DNA of 64,000 nt from Candidatus Gastranaerophilales bacterium. GTDB taxonomy: Bacteria > Cyanobacteriota > Vampirovibrionia > Gastranaerophilales > Gastranaerophilaceae. Made by a program: the position numbers and the translations under genes. Below the pieces are notes generated by a model. The model had not been told where the DNA came from. It ran no database searches and saw only the letters and a list, made by a program, of their open reading frames with translations. Positions 25,041-32,537 of this stretch are shown in pieces (position 1 is the first letter of the stretch; the number at the start of each line of letters is the position of its first letter). Location: contig CALUUN010000002.1 of the NCBI GenBank assembly GCA_944323995.1, forward strand, positions 141,185 to 205,184, written 5' to 3'.

Positions 25041-25446
25041 CAGGCACAAAATCTCCCCTCGGATTGTAACCGTAATCTATTCGTTCATTTCCGAAAGAAT
25101 TCGGTACATAATCTCCCCGGGAGTTAAAACCGTAGTTGATATTCGTATTGCCGACCGAGGTCGGAACATAATCACCGCGGGCATTGTATCCGTATTGGAC
25201 ACGGTTCCCGCCGATTGATGTCGGCACATAATCGCCTTTTGCGTTAAACCCGTAATCAATCTTTTTGTTGCCGATTGAAGTCGGAACATAATCGCCGCGG
25301 GCATTGTATCCGTATTGAATACGCTCGCCTTTTATTGACGTCGGAACATAATCGCCCTGTGCATTATAGCCGTAATTGATATTACCTGCCTGTACGGCAA
25401 GCATGCTGAAGGTGAATAATACAGCTGATATTATAACTTTTTTCAT
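25024..25446 (-). CDS. Secreted protein of six 20-residue YGYNARGDYVP repeats
   Basis: 140 aa. The signal peptide (MKKVIISAVLFTFSMLAVQA) is followed by six tandem repeats of exactly 20 residues with the pattern [IV]-x-Y-G-[YF]-N-x-[RKQ]-G-D-[YF]-V-P-x-S; the last copy is degenerate. It is aromatic- and glycine-rich with no cysteines, and reads like a small structural or ligand-binding repeat protein of the envelope. No known family is recognised. CAGGAAAGGAG precedes the ATG, and an extended -10 (TGCTATAAT) lies about 20 bp upstream. Confidence 0.75.
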   Translation of the reverse strand: MKKVIISAVLFTFSMLAVQAGNINYGYNAQGDYVPTSIKGERIQYGYNARGDYVPTSIGNKKIDYGFNAKGDYVPTSIGGNRVQYGYNARGDYVPTSVGNTNINYGFNSRGDYVPNSFGNERIDYGYNPRGDFVPVDIGF

Positions 25447-25529
25447 ACAAACTCCTTTCCTGATACATTATAGCATACTTACCATTTTTTTTAAACCGCT
25501 ATAGGAACTTTTTGCGCAATTCATTAACA

Positions 25530-25570
25530 ATATTTATGACTAAAGGTCATTGACTTTTAGTCATAAATAT
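25530..25570. promoter_or_regulatory. TetR-type operator overlapping the tetR promoter
   Basis: Perfect 15-bp inverted repeat, ATATTTATGACTAAA and TTTAGTCATAAATAT, around 11 bp. The -35 TTGACT (25550-25555) lies in the spacer and -10 TAAAAT at 25573-25578 follows with 17-bp spacing. A protein bound here would block the promoter, so the TetR gene 32 bp downstream is probably autorepressed. Confidence 0.82.
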
Positions 25571-25601
25571 GCTAAAATTGAATTATAAAGGAGGAAAATT
25601 A

Positions 25602-26204
25602 ATGAACAGCAGACAATTATCCGCAATGAAAACAAGAGAAAAACTGGTGAAAACCGCACACAAACTTTTAATGACAAAGGGATTTGACGCAGTAAACGTT
25701 GAAGAAATAACAAAAAAAGCAGGAGTTGCAAAAGGGACTTTTTATACATATTTCAAAAGAAAGGAAGATATAGTGCTTGAAATCAGCAGGGCACCGTTTT
25801 CAAAAATAGCGGAAGAACTTGAAGAAATGTGCAATTTAGCGCTTATAGAACGGCTTGTGCATTATTTTTGCCGGTTTATGGAATGTGTGGAATCCTGCGG
25901 CATACACATTTGCAGACAGTGGATTCGGGATGTGATTGATCCTGAGAATGTTCCTGACAACAAAGACGGCCAAAAATGGTTTTATGATTATGAGATGCTC
26001 AAAGAAATTTTAAACATAGCGGTAGAAAACGGAGAGTTGAAAGAAGGTACACCGGTCGAGCTTTTAACCCACATTATAATCAGTGAACTTTACGGGATGA
26101 TGACCTGCTGGTGCATGTCAAACGGGAGCTTTGAACCGCTTGAATGGACAAATAAATTTTGCGATGTTCAACTCAAGGCTATATTTAAACCTTACTTGAA
26201 ATAA
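25602..26204 (+). CDS. TetR/AcrR-family transcriptional regulator
   Basis: 200 aa from ATG 25602 with AAAGGAGG upstream; the ATG at 25569 lies inside the operator/promoter and is rejected. The HTH is clear: FDAVNVEEITKKAGVAKGTF then YTYFKRKEDIV. The C-terminal ligand domain includes several cysteines (ESCGIHICRQW, MMTCWCMS). It heads an operon with an aldo-keto reductase (13 bp on) and a flavodoxin-like protein, and probably represses it in the absence of a small electrophile or other ligand. Confidence 0.9.
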   Translation: MNSRQLSAMKTREKLVKTAHKLLMTKGFDAVNVEEITKKAGVAKGTFYTYFKRKEDIVLEISRAPFSKIAEELEEMCNLALIERLVHYFCRFMECVESCGIHICRQWIRDVIDPENVPDNKDGQKWFYDYEMLKEILNIAVENGELKEGTPVELLTHIIISELYGMMTCWCMSNGSFEPLEWTNKFCDVQLKAIFKPYLK

Positions 26205-26217
26205 AGGAGAATTAATT

Positions 26218-27063
26218 ATGCAGACAGTAAAATTAAATAACGGTGTTGAAATGCCGATTTTAGGCTACGGGGTTTTTCTTGTTGACCCGAAAGAATGCGA
26301 AAGATGTGTAACTGACGCAATTGATGCCGGTTACAGAATGATTGATACGGCGCAGGCCTATTTTAACGAAGAAGGCGTCGGAAATGCCGTCAAAAAATCC
26401 GGAATAAAAAGAGAGGAATTTTTCCTTGTTTCAAAAATCTGGATTACAAACGGCGGATACGAAAAAGCAAAAAAATCAATAGATGAATCTTTGCGGAAAT
26501 TACAGACGGATTATCTTGATTTAATGCTTATCCACCAGCCGTTCAATGATTATTACGGAACATACAGAGCCATGGAAGAAGCATACAAAGCCGGCAAACT
26601 CCGTGCAATCGGCGTCAGTAACTTTTTCCCCGACAGATATGTCGATTTGTGTAATTTTGTTGAAATTAAGCCGATGATTAACCAGATGGAAACGCATGTA
26701 TTCCAGCAGCAGAAAAAATTACGTGATTATATGAAAAAATATAATGCTCAGCTTATGTCGTGGAGTCCTATGGCAAGAGGCGAAAACAATTTCTTTAACA
26801 ACGAAGTTTTGAAATCAATCGGAGAAAAATATAATAAATCTGTTGCGCAGGTCGCTTTGAGGTTTTTAACTCAGGAAAACATAATTATCATCCCAAAATC
26901 TACGCACAAAGAACGAATGAAAGAAAACTTTGAAATATTTGACTTTGAACTTTCCAAAGATGATATGGAAACTTTAAGAAGTATGGACAAAGGCGAAAGC
27001 ATATTTGTGGATCATTACAGTCCTGAATTTGTTGAATACATAATCAATTACGATAAAAATTAG
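26218..27063 (+). CDS. Aldo/keto reductase
   Basis: 281 aa, usual family length, with AAAGGAG upstream. It reduces carbonyls with NADPH. The catalytic tetrad is visible: Asp and Tyr in MIDTAQAYFNEE, Lys in LVSKIWI and His in LMLIHQPF. The coenzyme loop IIIPKSTHKERMKENFEIFD fits the DkgA/DkgB group. It is the second gene of the TetR operon, consistent with detoxifying reactive aldehydes such as methylglyoxal, although the substrate is not provable. Confidence 0.9.
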   Translation: MQTVKLNNGVEMPILGYGVFLVDPKECERCVTDAIDAGYRMIDTAQAYFNEEGVGNAVKKSGIKREEFFLVSKIWITNGGYEKAKKSIDESLRKLQTDYLDLMLIHQPFNDYYGTYRAMEEAYKAGKLRAIGVSNFFPDRYVDLCNFVEIKPMINQMETHVFQQQKKLRDYMKKYNAQLMSWSPMARGENNFFNNEVLKSIGEKYNKSVAQVALRFLTQENIIIIPKSTHKERMKENFEIFDFELSKDDMETLRSMDKGESIFVDHYSPEFVEYIINYDKN

Positions 27064-27074
27064 AGGAATAAAAC

Positions 27075-27650
27075 ATGAAGAAACTTTTATTAATTATTAT
27101 ACTGATACTTATAATCTGTGGTGGAGTTGCTTATGCAATAACACAGAGCAATCAACAAGGAGCGGCAAAAATGTCTGACAAAAAAGTATTAGTAGCATAT
27201 TTTTCTTTGAGCGGTAACACAAAATCAGTTGCCGAACAAATTCACTCACAAACAGGCGGCGATATATTCAGAATTGAACCTGTGTCACCTTATCCTGAAG
27301 ATTCTGAGGAAGTAACTTACGGTATAGGAAAAGAGCAAGTCAGCAAAGGAATTCTTCCGCCGATAAAAAATACCGACATATCCGGTTATGATATTATTTT
27401 TGTAGGTACACCCGTCTGGTGGTCTGTAATGGCACCGCCGGTTAAAACATTTTTAACGGAAAACAATTTTGAAGGCAAAACAATAGTTCCTTTCATAACT
27501 CATGGCGGTGGAGGCGGTTATTCAACAGATAAAGACATGGCAAACCTTGCAAAAGGCGCCAGGGTATTATCACCGCTTGTTGTATACGGAAAAGGAAATG
27601 CCGAGACAGTCAAAGAAATCACAAACTGGCTTAATAAACTGAATTTTTAA
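27075..27650 (+). CDS. Membrane-anchored flavodoxin-like protein
   Basis: 191 aa. An N-terminal hydrophobic helix (LLLIIILILIICGGVAYAI) is followed by a flavodoxin domain from about residue 36: KVLVAYFSLSGNTKSVAEQI (FMN phosphate loop), DIIFVGTPVWWSVMAPPVKT and THGGGGGYSTDKD. It is about the length of Flavodoxin_4 proteins, which often lie beside aldo-keto reductases. The helix suggests export or anchoring facing the periplasm. It is co-transcribed with the reductase 11 bp upstream. Confidence 0.85.
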   Translation: MKKLLLIIILILIICGGVAYAITQSNQQGAAKMSDKKVLVAYFSLSGNTKSVAEQIHSQTGGDIFRIEPVSPYPEDSEEVTYGIGKEQVSKGILPPIKNTDISGYDIIFVGTPVWWSVMAPPVKTFLTENNFEGKTIVPFITHGGGGGYSTDKDMANLAKGARVLSPLVVYGKGNAETVKEITNWLNKLNF

Positions 27651-27654
27651 TATA

Positions 27655-27688
27655 AATAAATTCCTGAACAGTAGTTCAGGAATTTATT
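27655..27688. terminator. Bidirectional terminator
   Basis: 15-bp arms AATAAATTCCTGAAC and GTTCAGGAATTTATT around AGTA, between the convergent flavodoxin and HxlR genes. The HxlR stop codon lies within the stem. Confidence 0.92.
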
Positions 27689-28008
27689 TTTTGCCTTTTA
27701 TACCAGCTGCCCCAATTTTCAAGTGCATCCATAATGGGTCGCATGCTTTCACCCAAATCAGTCAACTTATATTCTGTATGAAGGATTTTTTCATCATATT
27801 CAATACGATTGATAATTCCGGCTTTTACCATATCTTTCAAATTATCTGTCAGAACTTTATGGCTTATGCCTTCCAAAGACTTTTTCAATTCATTAAATCT
27901 ATACGGTTTTGTAAACAGATTTCTTAATATTAATAATTTCCATTTATTGCCAATAAGGTTAACCGTTGTTGCAACAGGACATGCCGGCAATTCTTCTTTT
28001 TTTATCAT
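27676..28008 (-). CDS. HxlR-family (YodB-like) redox-sensing regulator
   Basis: 110 aa winged helix: IGNKWKLLILRNLFTKPYRF, NELKKSLEGISHKVLTDNLK and YKLTDLGESMRPIMDAL. Cys10 in ELPACPVATTVNL occupies the conserved N-terminal position that in YodB/HypR senses quinones or disulfide stress. It is divergent from a cupin gene 109 bp away. Neighbouring reductase and flavodoxin genes support an electrophile/quinone response, but the signal is inferred. Confidence 0.88.
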   Translation of the reverse strand: MIKKEELPACPVATTVNLIGNKWKLLILRNLFTKPYRFNELKKSLEGISHKVLTDNLKDMVKAGIINRIEYDEKILHTEYKLTDLGESMRPIMDALENWGSWYKRQKINS

Positions 28009-28044
28009 TATACTATTCTCCGCTCAAAATATAACACAAACAGT

Positions 28045-28066
28045 AGTTACAAAAAAGTGCGTAATT
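28045..28066. promoter_or_regulatory. Possible HxlR operator between hxlR-like and cupin genes
   Basis: AGTTAC (28045-28050) and GTAATT (28061-28066) form an imperfect inverted repeat spaced 10 bp in the divergent intergenic region. The symmetry is partial, so this is tentative. Confidence 0.3.
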
Positions 28067-28116
28067 TACAGATATAAAATAGCTGATTATACTGTAATTA
28101 TAAAAAGGAGGAAATC

Positions 28117-28494
28117 ATGACAAATTACAAAACAACAGAACTCGGCAAACTTGATGAACTCATCAAACTTGAAAACGGAAAAACATTTCTACACGACCTG
28201 CTTGAGCTAACAAGTTGCGAAATTTCCGTAAACACAGTCGCTAAAGGATTTAAAGTTCCTTTCAATCACAAACACAAACAAAATGAAGAAGTGTATATTG
28301 TATTGAAGGGTAACGGAATTATTACGGTTGACGAAACTCCGATAGAAATTAAAGAAGGTTCCGCTGTTAAAATATTACCTGATGCGGCAAGGACAATTGA
28401 AAATACCGGTGAAAACGAATTGCAATTTATCTGTATTCAGGCAAAAGAAAATTCTCTTGAGCAATTCGGACTCGCTGATGCTGAACTTTGTTAA
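28117..28494 (+). CDS. Cupin-domain protein
   Basis: 125 aa, single conserved cupin barrel. Motif 1 is PFNHKHKQNEEVYIVLKGNG (His, His, Glu metal ligands) and motif 2 is VKILPDAARTIENTG, in which the usual His is replaced by Arg. It is divergent from the HxlR regulator and probably controlled by it. Such small cupins paired with HxlR regulators may bind or turn over quinones or aldehydes; activity is unproven. An AGGAGG site precedes the ATG. Confidence 0.85.
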   Translation: MTNYKTTELGKLDELIKLENGKTFLHDLLELTSCEISVNTVAKGFKVPFNHKHKQNEEVYIVLKGNGIITVDETPIEIKEGSAVKILPDAARTIENTGENELQFICIQAKENSLEQFGLADAELC

Positions 28495-28521
28495 AAAATC
28501 AGGGAAATTCCCTGATTTTTT
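28493..28521 (+). terminator. Terminator of the cupin gene
   Basis: Arms AAAAAATCAGGG and CCCTGATTTTTT around five bases, overlapping the stop codon. Confidence 0.88.
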
Positions 28522-28535
28522 AGTTTACTGCTTAA

Positions 28536-28570
28536 TAGCAAAAAAATTTTTGTTCGTATTTAAGATAAAT
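28536..28570 (+). promoter_or_regulatory. Probable leaderless promoter for the gene at 28571
   Basis: TAGCAAAAAAATTTTTG begins 35 bp before the ATG and TAAGAT (28561-28566) ends 4 bp before it. There is no ribosome site. It is closely similar in content and spacing to the region before 19392. Confidence 0.5.
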
Positions 28571-28996
28571 ATGAGAATTCAAAATTACAATTCTAATCAG
28601 CCTGCGTTTCAGGCAAAATTTCTTGAAAGCGCATCACTGCGGCTAATCAAACAATATGCAGCGGAAAAAGGAAAGCTGGAAAAACTGACGGCAGCGGGGA
28701 AAAATATGGATTCTGCATATCAAGACACTTACCTGCGCGTAGACTTGTACACAAAAGACAACAAACCATGCGTAAGTTTTTCAAGATTTGTCCCCAAAGA
28801 TAACGTTCAAGAAATCAAATCCGGAAAAGATCTGGTTTTGACAAATATCAAAGAATACCGCAGCAAAAAGGCCTGCAATCCTTTGAAATTTGCGCTTCAC
28901 AAGTTAATCAGACTCGGTTATGATGTCCCGAACTACAGATTATTTAATGAAGTCGTAGTAAAGCCATCCGGTAAAATAAACCTAATTCATAACTAA
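28571..28996 (+). CDS. Small F-x-[GA]-leader protein, copy 1
   Basis: 141 aa from ATG 28571. It starts MRIQNYNSNQPAFQAKFLES, shared almost entirely with the next gene. The rest contains LRVDLYTKDNKPCVSFSRFV, PKDNVQEIKSGKDLVLTNI and NPLKFALHKLIRLGYDVPN; an alpha/beta fold is likely and there is no membrane segment. The function is unknown and no family is recognised. It is paired with a paralog 10 bp downstream. Confidence 0.7.
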   Translation: MRIQNYNSNQPAFQAKFLESASLRLIKQYAAEKGKLEKLTAAGKNMDSAYQDTYLRVDLYTKDNKPCVSFSRFVPKDNVQEIKSGKDLVLTNIKEYRSKKACNPLKFALHKLIRLGYDVPNYRLFNEVVVKPSGKINLIHN

Positions 28997-29006
28997 AAAG
29001 GACAAT

Positions 29007-29429
29007 ATGAAAATCGGAAGTTACAACTCGAGCCAGCCTGCATTTCAGGCAAAATTTCTCAACAGCCAATCTTTAAAACTGATTGCCGAATACGCTGTTG
29101 AAAAAGGCGAATTCAAAAAACTAAATACAGCCAGAAAAAACATTGACAGGTCAAATCTTACTACCCGTTTGAGAGTGGATATTTTCAAGGAACAAGACAA
29201 ATGCGGCATAACTTTTACGAGATATGTACCCAAAGACAATGTTCTTGCCCCGAAAACAATGGACGATTATATTATCACAAAAGTTAAAACATACGAAACA
29301 ACAAACACCTCAAACCCGCTTGAATTCGGGTTGCAAAAGATAATAAAACTCGGCAATAATGCACCTCACAACAATATGTTCAAAGAAGTTGTCATAAAAG
29401 GCCGCCGCAAAGTAGTTGATTTAAAATAA
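29007..29429 (+). CDS. Small F-x-[GA]-leader protein, copy 2
   Basis: 140 aa, a tandem paralog of the preceding gene: MKIGSYNSSQPAFQAKFLNS, LRVDIFKEQDKCGITFTRYV, PKDNVLAPKTMDDYIITKV and NPLEFGLQKIIKLGNNAPH. The conserved N-terminal 20 residues contrast with a more divergent body, suggesting the leader is functional (targeting or recognition). Unlike copy 1 it has an AAAGGA ribosome site, as expected for the second gene of a transcript. Function unknown. Confidence 0.7.
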   Translation: MKIGSYNSSQPAFQAKFLNSQSLKLIAEYAVEKGEFKKLNTARKNIDRSNLTTRLRVDIFKEQDKCGITFTRYVPKDNVLAPKTMDDYIITKVKTYETTNTSNPLEFGLQKIIKLGNNAPHNNMFKEVVIKGRRKVVDLK

Positions 29430-29431
29430 AA

Positions 29432-29453
29432 AAACACCCCATCAGGGGTGTTT
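29432..29453. terminator. Terminator between leader-protein pair and tRNA-Gln
   Basis: 9-bp arms AAACACCCC and GGGGTGTTT around ATCA, able to act on either strand. Confidence 0.88.
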
Positions 29454-29459
29454 GAAATT

Positions 29460-29531
29460 CTGGGGCGGAAGGATTCGAACCTCCGAATGGCGGGACCAAA
29501 ACCCGCTGCCTTACCGCTTGGCTACGCCCCA
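29460..29531 (-). tRNA. tRNA-Gln (anticodon TTG)
   Basis: 72 nt cloverleaf on the minus strand. Acceptor TGGGGCG pairs with CGCCCCA, the D arm is AGCCAAGCGGTAAGGC, the anticodon stem GCGGG/CCCGC encloses loop TTTTGGT giving anticodon TTG, and the T arm is CGGAGGTTCGAATCCTTCCG. CCA is not encoded. Confidence 0.96.
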
Positions 29532-29555
29532 AGGCTACGTATTCTATTTTATCCG

Positions 29556-30248
29556 CTAAAACTTCATTGTCAATATTGGACTTTCTTCTTTTGCATAAAC
29601 AATCCCGACGCTGTTTTTCAAAAGAGATTCAAAGACCTTCAGCACCGGAATTTCGCTTTCAAAATGGCCTATATCAAATAGTACAATCGGGCTTTCCAGA
29701 GCGGTGTGGAATTTTATATCGCCGGTAACAAAGGCATCCGCGCCGTTTTCAAAGGCTTCTTGTATAAATTCGGAACCGCTTCCGGCACAGAATGCTATTT
29801 TTTTCATTTCGGAAACTTTTTTCTTATTTACAACACGTATGTTTTTTGAAATTCGGGAAAGTTTTTTCAAAAAATCGTCCGTTTTAATTTCAGTATCGGA
29901 AAATCTGACAAAATCTCCGATAAATCCGTCAACACTCATTTCCAGAACTTTCATCAAAGTATCGGTTGTTCCGCCGTTTGCGCGGTCAAGGTTAGTATGA
30001 GCACAATAGATATTTATATTTTTATATTCAAACGGTACAAAAAACAGCGGATGATGCGAAATTATCATATCGCAATTATTTAATTTTGCCTGACGAACAA
30101 CATCTTCCGTAACCGTCAGACAGAGCATGACTTTTTCAACCTGAGTTATATTTTCCGCATCAACAATTCTGCCGGAAGCGTCCCATTCTTCAGCGAGATT
30201 CAGCGGCGCAAAGTTCTCTATTATTTGTATTATCTGCTCTTTGTCCAT
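29556..30248 (-). CDS. Nif3-like dinuclear metal centre protein (YqfO/YbgI family)
   Basis: 230 aa from ATG 30248; its start overlaps the end of coaBC by 59 bases. Metal-binding motifs of the family are present: MIISHHPLFF, CAHTNLDRANGG and DIGHFESEIPVL. These proteins form hexameric toroids with a two-metal site; their substrate is not settled (GTP cyclohydrolase-like or hydrolase roles have been proposed). It belongs to the gmk-coaBC-nif3 operon. Confidence 0.9.
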   Translation of the reverse strand: MDKEQIIQIIENFAPLNLAEEWDASGRIVDAENITQVEKVMLCLTVTEDVVRQAKLNNCDMIISHHPLFFVPFEYKNINIYCAHTNLDRANGGTTDTLMKVLEMSVDGFIGDFVRFSDTEIKTDDFLKKLSRISKNIRVVNKKKVSEMKKIAFCAGSGSEFIQEAFENGADAFVTGDIKFHTALESPIVLFDIGHFESEIPVLKVFESLLKNSVGIVYAKEESPILTMKF

Positions 30249-31416
30249 ATATAACCTCAAAAATCCGCTCTGCGATTTTATATTTGTCCGAACGGTCAAT
30301 TTTTAACATATTACCGTTTTTGTCAAAAATTGTTACTTCGTTATAATCACTTGAAAACCCGATATCTTTTCGCGAAATATCATTTGCGACCAGAAAATCG
30401 CAGCCTTTTTTTTGAATTTTTTCTTTTGCATTTTCGATTAAGTTTTCACTTTCCGCGCAAAATCCGACAATAGTTTGAACAGTTTTTTCCGCACAAATTT
30501 TTTGCAGTATATCGGGATTTTTAACCAGTTCAATAGAAATCGAATCATCGGAAGTTTTCTTCATTTTTCGGGCGGAAATGTTTTTTGGCCTGTAATCCGC
30601 AACTGCAGCGGCCATAATCACGCAATCCGAATTAACAAATTCAGCCTCAACAGCCTTTTGCATATCAAGCGCCGATTTAACTTTAACAACTCTGTATCCG
30701 CGCTCAACATCAACCGTCGAAATTAAGACTACATCAGCACCTTGATTGAATGCCGTATCCGCAAGCGCTATGCCCATTTTCCCCGAGGAATAATTTGATA
30801 TATACCTTACGGGGTCAATATCTTCAATTGTTCCGCCGGCCGTGATTACGATTTTTTTACCCGCAAGTTTTTTTTCAGCGTTTAAGATATCGACGGCGCG
30901 GTCAAAAATTTTCTCAAGACCGCAAAGCCTTCCGACACCCTGATATCCGCATGCCAGAAAACCCGTTTCAGGCTCAATGATTTCGTAACCGTATTTGCGC
31001 AGCTTTTGAATATTTTCCTGAATAATTTCATTTTGCCACATGTTGCAGTTCATAGCCGGAGCAATCAAAACAGTCTTTTTAAAAGCGCTTACAACAGATG
31101 TCAAAAGATTATCACATATACCGTTTGCGATTTTGCCGATAGTATTTGCGGTAGCTGGCGCAATAATCATAATATCCGCTTCGTCCGCGTATGAAATATG
31201 TTCCGGTTTAAAATCCGGAATTTCAAATTCTTCAATACCGACCTCATTCCGGCTCAAATTTTGCAGTGTAAGTTTGGTTACAAAATTCAAGGCGTTAGGG
31301 GTGCAGATAACACGGACGTTTGCATTTTCACGTTTAAACATTCTGATAAGCTCACAAATTTTGTAAGCCGCAATTCCGCCTGATATACCGATTAAAATAT
31401 TTTTCCCGCTAAGCAT
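30190..31416 (-). CDS. coaBC: Bifunctional phosphopantothenoylcysteine decarboxylase / phosphopantothenate-cysteine ligase
   Basis: 408 aa. It makes 4'-phosphopantetheine for coenzyme A. The CoaC half (1-180) has SGGIAAYKICELIRMF, the FMN/decarboxylase motif PAMNCNMW and the substrate-clamp Cys in GFLACGYQGVGRL. The CoaB half has ITAGGTIEDIDPVRYISNYS, SSGKMGIALAD and VANDISRKDIGFSSDYNEV. It overlaps gmk by 8 bases and nif3 by 59, showing tight coupling. Confidence 0.94.
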   Translation of the reverse strand: MLSGKNILIGISGGIAAYKICELIRMFKRENANVRVICTPNALNFVTKLTLQNLSRNEVGIEEFEIPDFKPEHISYADEADIMIIAPATANTIGKIANGICDNLLTSVVSAFKKTVLIAPAMNCNMWQNEIIQENIQKLRKYGYEIIEPETGFLACGYQGVGRLCGLEKIFDRAVDILNAEKKLAGKKIVITAGGTIEDIDPVRYISNYSSGKMGIALADTAFNQGADVVLISTVDVERGYRVVKVKSALDMQKAVEAEFVNSDCVIMAAAVADYRPKNISARKMKKTSDDSISIELVKNPDILQKICAEKTVQTIVGFCAESENLIENAKEKIQKKGCDFLVANDISRKDIGFSSDYNEVTIFDKNGNMLKIDRSDKYKIAERIFEVIYGQRADNTNNRELCAAESR

Positions 31417-31972
31417 TGTTACGCTCCTTGTTAATTACATTTTCCAGCGCACAAATTGCTTTTTCAAGGTCATCGTTAAGAATTTTATAGTCAAACCTTT
31501 CGGCTCTTTCGAGTTCAATTTTAGCCTGTTCAAGACGCTTTTGAATAGTTTCTTCATCTTCGGTGTGACGGCCTCTGAGGCGGTTTTCCAACGCTTCGTA
31601 AGAAGGCGGGCAGATAAAAATTAAAACTGCTTCGGGCATACGTTTTTTAACCTGCAAAGCGCCCTGCGTGTCGATTTCAAGGATTATATCCTTGCCCTGT
31701 TCCAGACACTGATTAATATATTTTTTCTTTGTACCGTAAAAATTTCCCGCAAACTCAGCCCATTCAAGAAACTTGTCATTATCAATACAATTTTGAAATT
31801 CATCTTTTGAAAGGAAGAAATAATTCACACCGTCGACTTCGCCGGGGCGGGGTTTTCTTGTTGTGCAGGAAATCGACAGCATAAATTCCGGATTCTTTTT
31901 AAGGAAACCTTTCAACACCGTGCCTTTGCCGACACCTGACGAACCTGATATAACATACAATTTCTTGTTCAT
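31409..31972 (-). CDS. gmk: Guanylate kinase
   Basis: 187 aa, normal length. It phosphorylates GMP to GDP. The P-loop is GSSGVGKGT, followed by the GMP-binding SCTTRKPRPGEVDGVNYFF and the lid region LRGRHTEDEETIQKRL. In many bacteria rpoZ follows gmk; here coaBC follows directly with an 8-base overlap. Confidence 0.95.
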   Translation of the reverse strand: MNKKLYVISGSSGVGKGTVLKGFLKKNPEFMLSISCTTRKPRPGEVDGVNYFFLSKDEFQNCIDNDKFLEWAEFAGNFYGTKKKYINQCLEQGKDIILEIDTQGALQVKKRMPEAVLIFICPPSYEALENRLRGRHTEDEETIQKRLEQAKIELERAERFDYKILNDDLEKAICALENVINKERNNA

Positions 31973-31999
31973 TAAAAATATTATACAATAAAAAATCCG

Positions 32000-32410
32000 T
32001 TAAGGTAAATTTTTGAAATAATCCGGATCAGACAAAGCCTTTTCGGTGCATGCAATTCCGTTTAAGGTACTTGCGGAAGTTTCACTACATAAAGAAGGAT
32101 GTGACTCCAAATCGTAATGCGTACCTTTTGCACCGCTTGGCACAAGCCGGTTGTCCAATACTTCAAACGTAAACAAATCATGCCCCCATGCATTCGGCCC
32201 GTTTTCAAGCCCGTTGATATCAGCCGTTAACAAAAGTCCGGCATCGGCATTATTTGTGGGATTCTCACCCATAACAAGCACTCCGTCCTGCAGAATAAAC
32301 TGACCGTCGTCCAAAAAATGAGTGTGTATAACGGATTTTTTGCTGTATATTTGATAATCATCAATAGTGTATGCGTCGGCATAATGAATTTCAAAGGATT
32401 TCGCACAAAT
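32000..32410 (-). pseudogene. C-terminal remnant of a type IV pilin-like protein
   Basis: The open frame's last ~135 residues read like the C-terminal half of this lineage's pilins: ADAGLLLTADINGLENGPNA, WGHDLFTFEVL and GIACTEKALSDPDYFKNLP. No FTLAE leader or hydrophobic helix precedes it in any frame, and the upstream part of the frame is low-quality sequence running into the transporter's terminator. No ribosome site or credible start is visible. It is probably the relic of a deleted pilin gene, or a donor cassette. Confidence 0.7.
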
Positions 32411-32499
32411 TAAGACTTGGCAGGTTAACATTAAAAGAGGCCTACATAATTGCGGATTTACTGGGGTATGATTTAGAATTTGTTGAACGAAAACAGCAT

Positions 32500-32527
32500 T
32501 AAAAAGCGGTCTTAAAAGACCGCTTTT
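32500..32527 (-). terminator. Terminator after the organophosphate transporter
   Basis: 13-bp arms AAAAAGCGGTCTT and AAGACCGCTTTTT with a two-base centre, just beyond the transporter stop at 32538 on the minus strand. Confidence 0.9.
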
Positions 32528-32537
32528 TAATTTAGAC

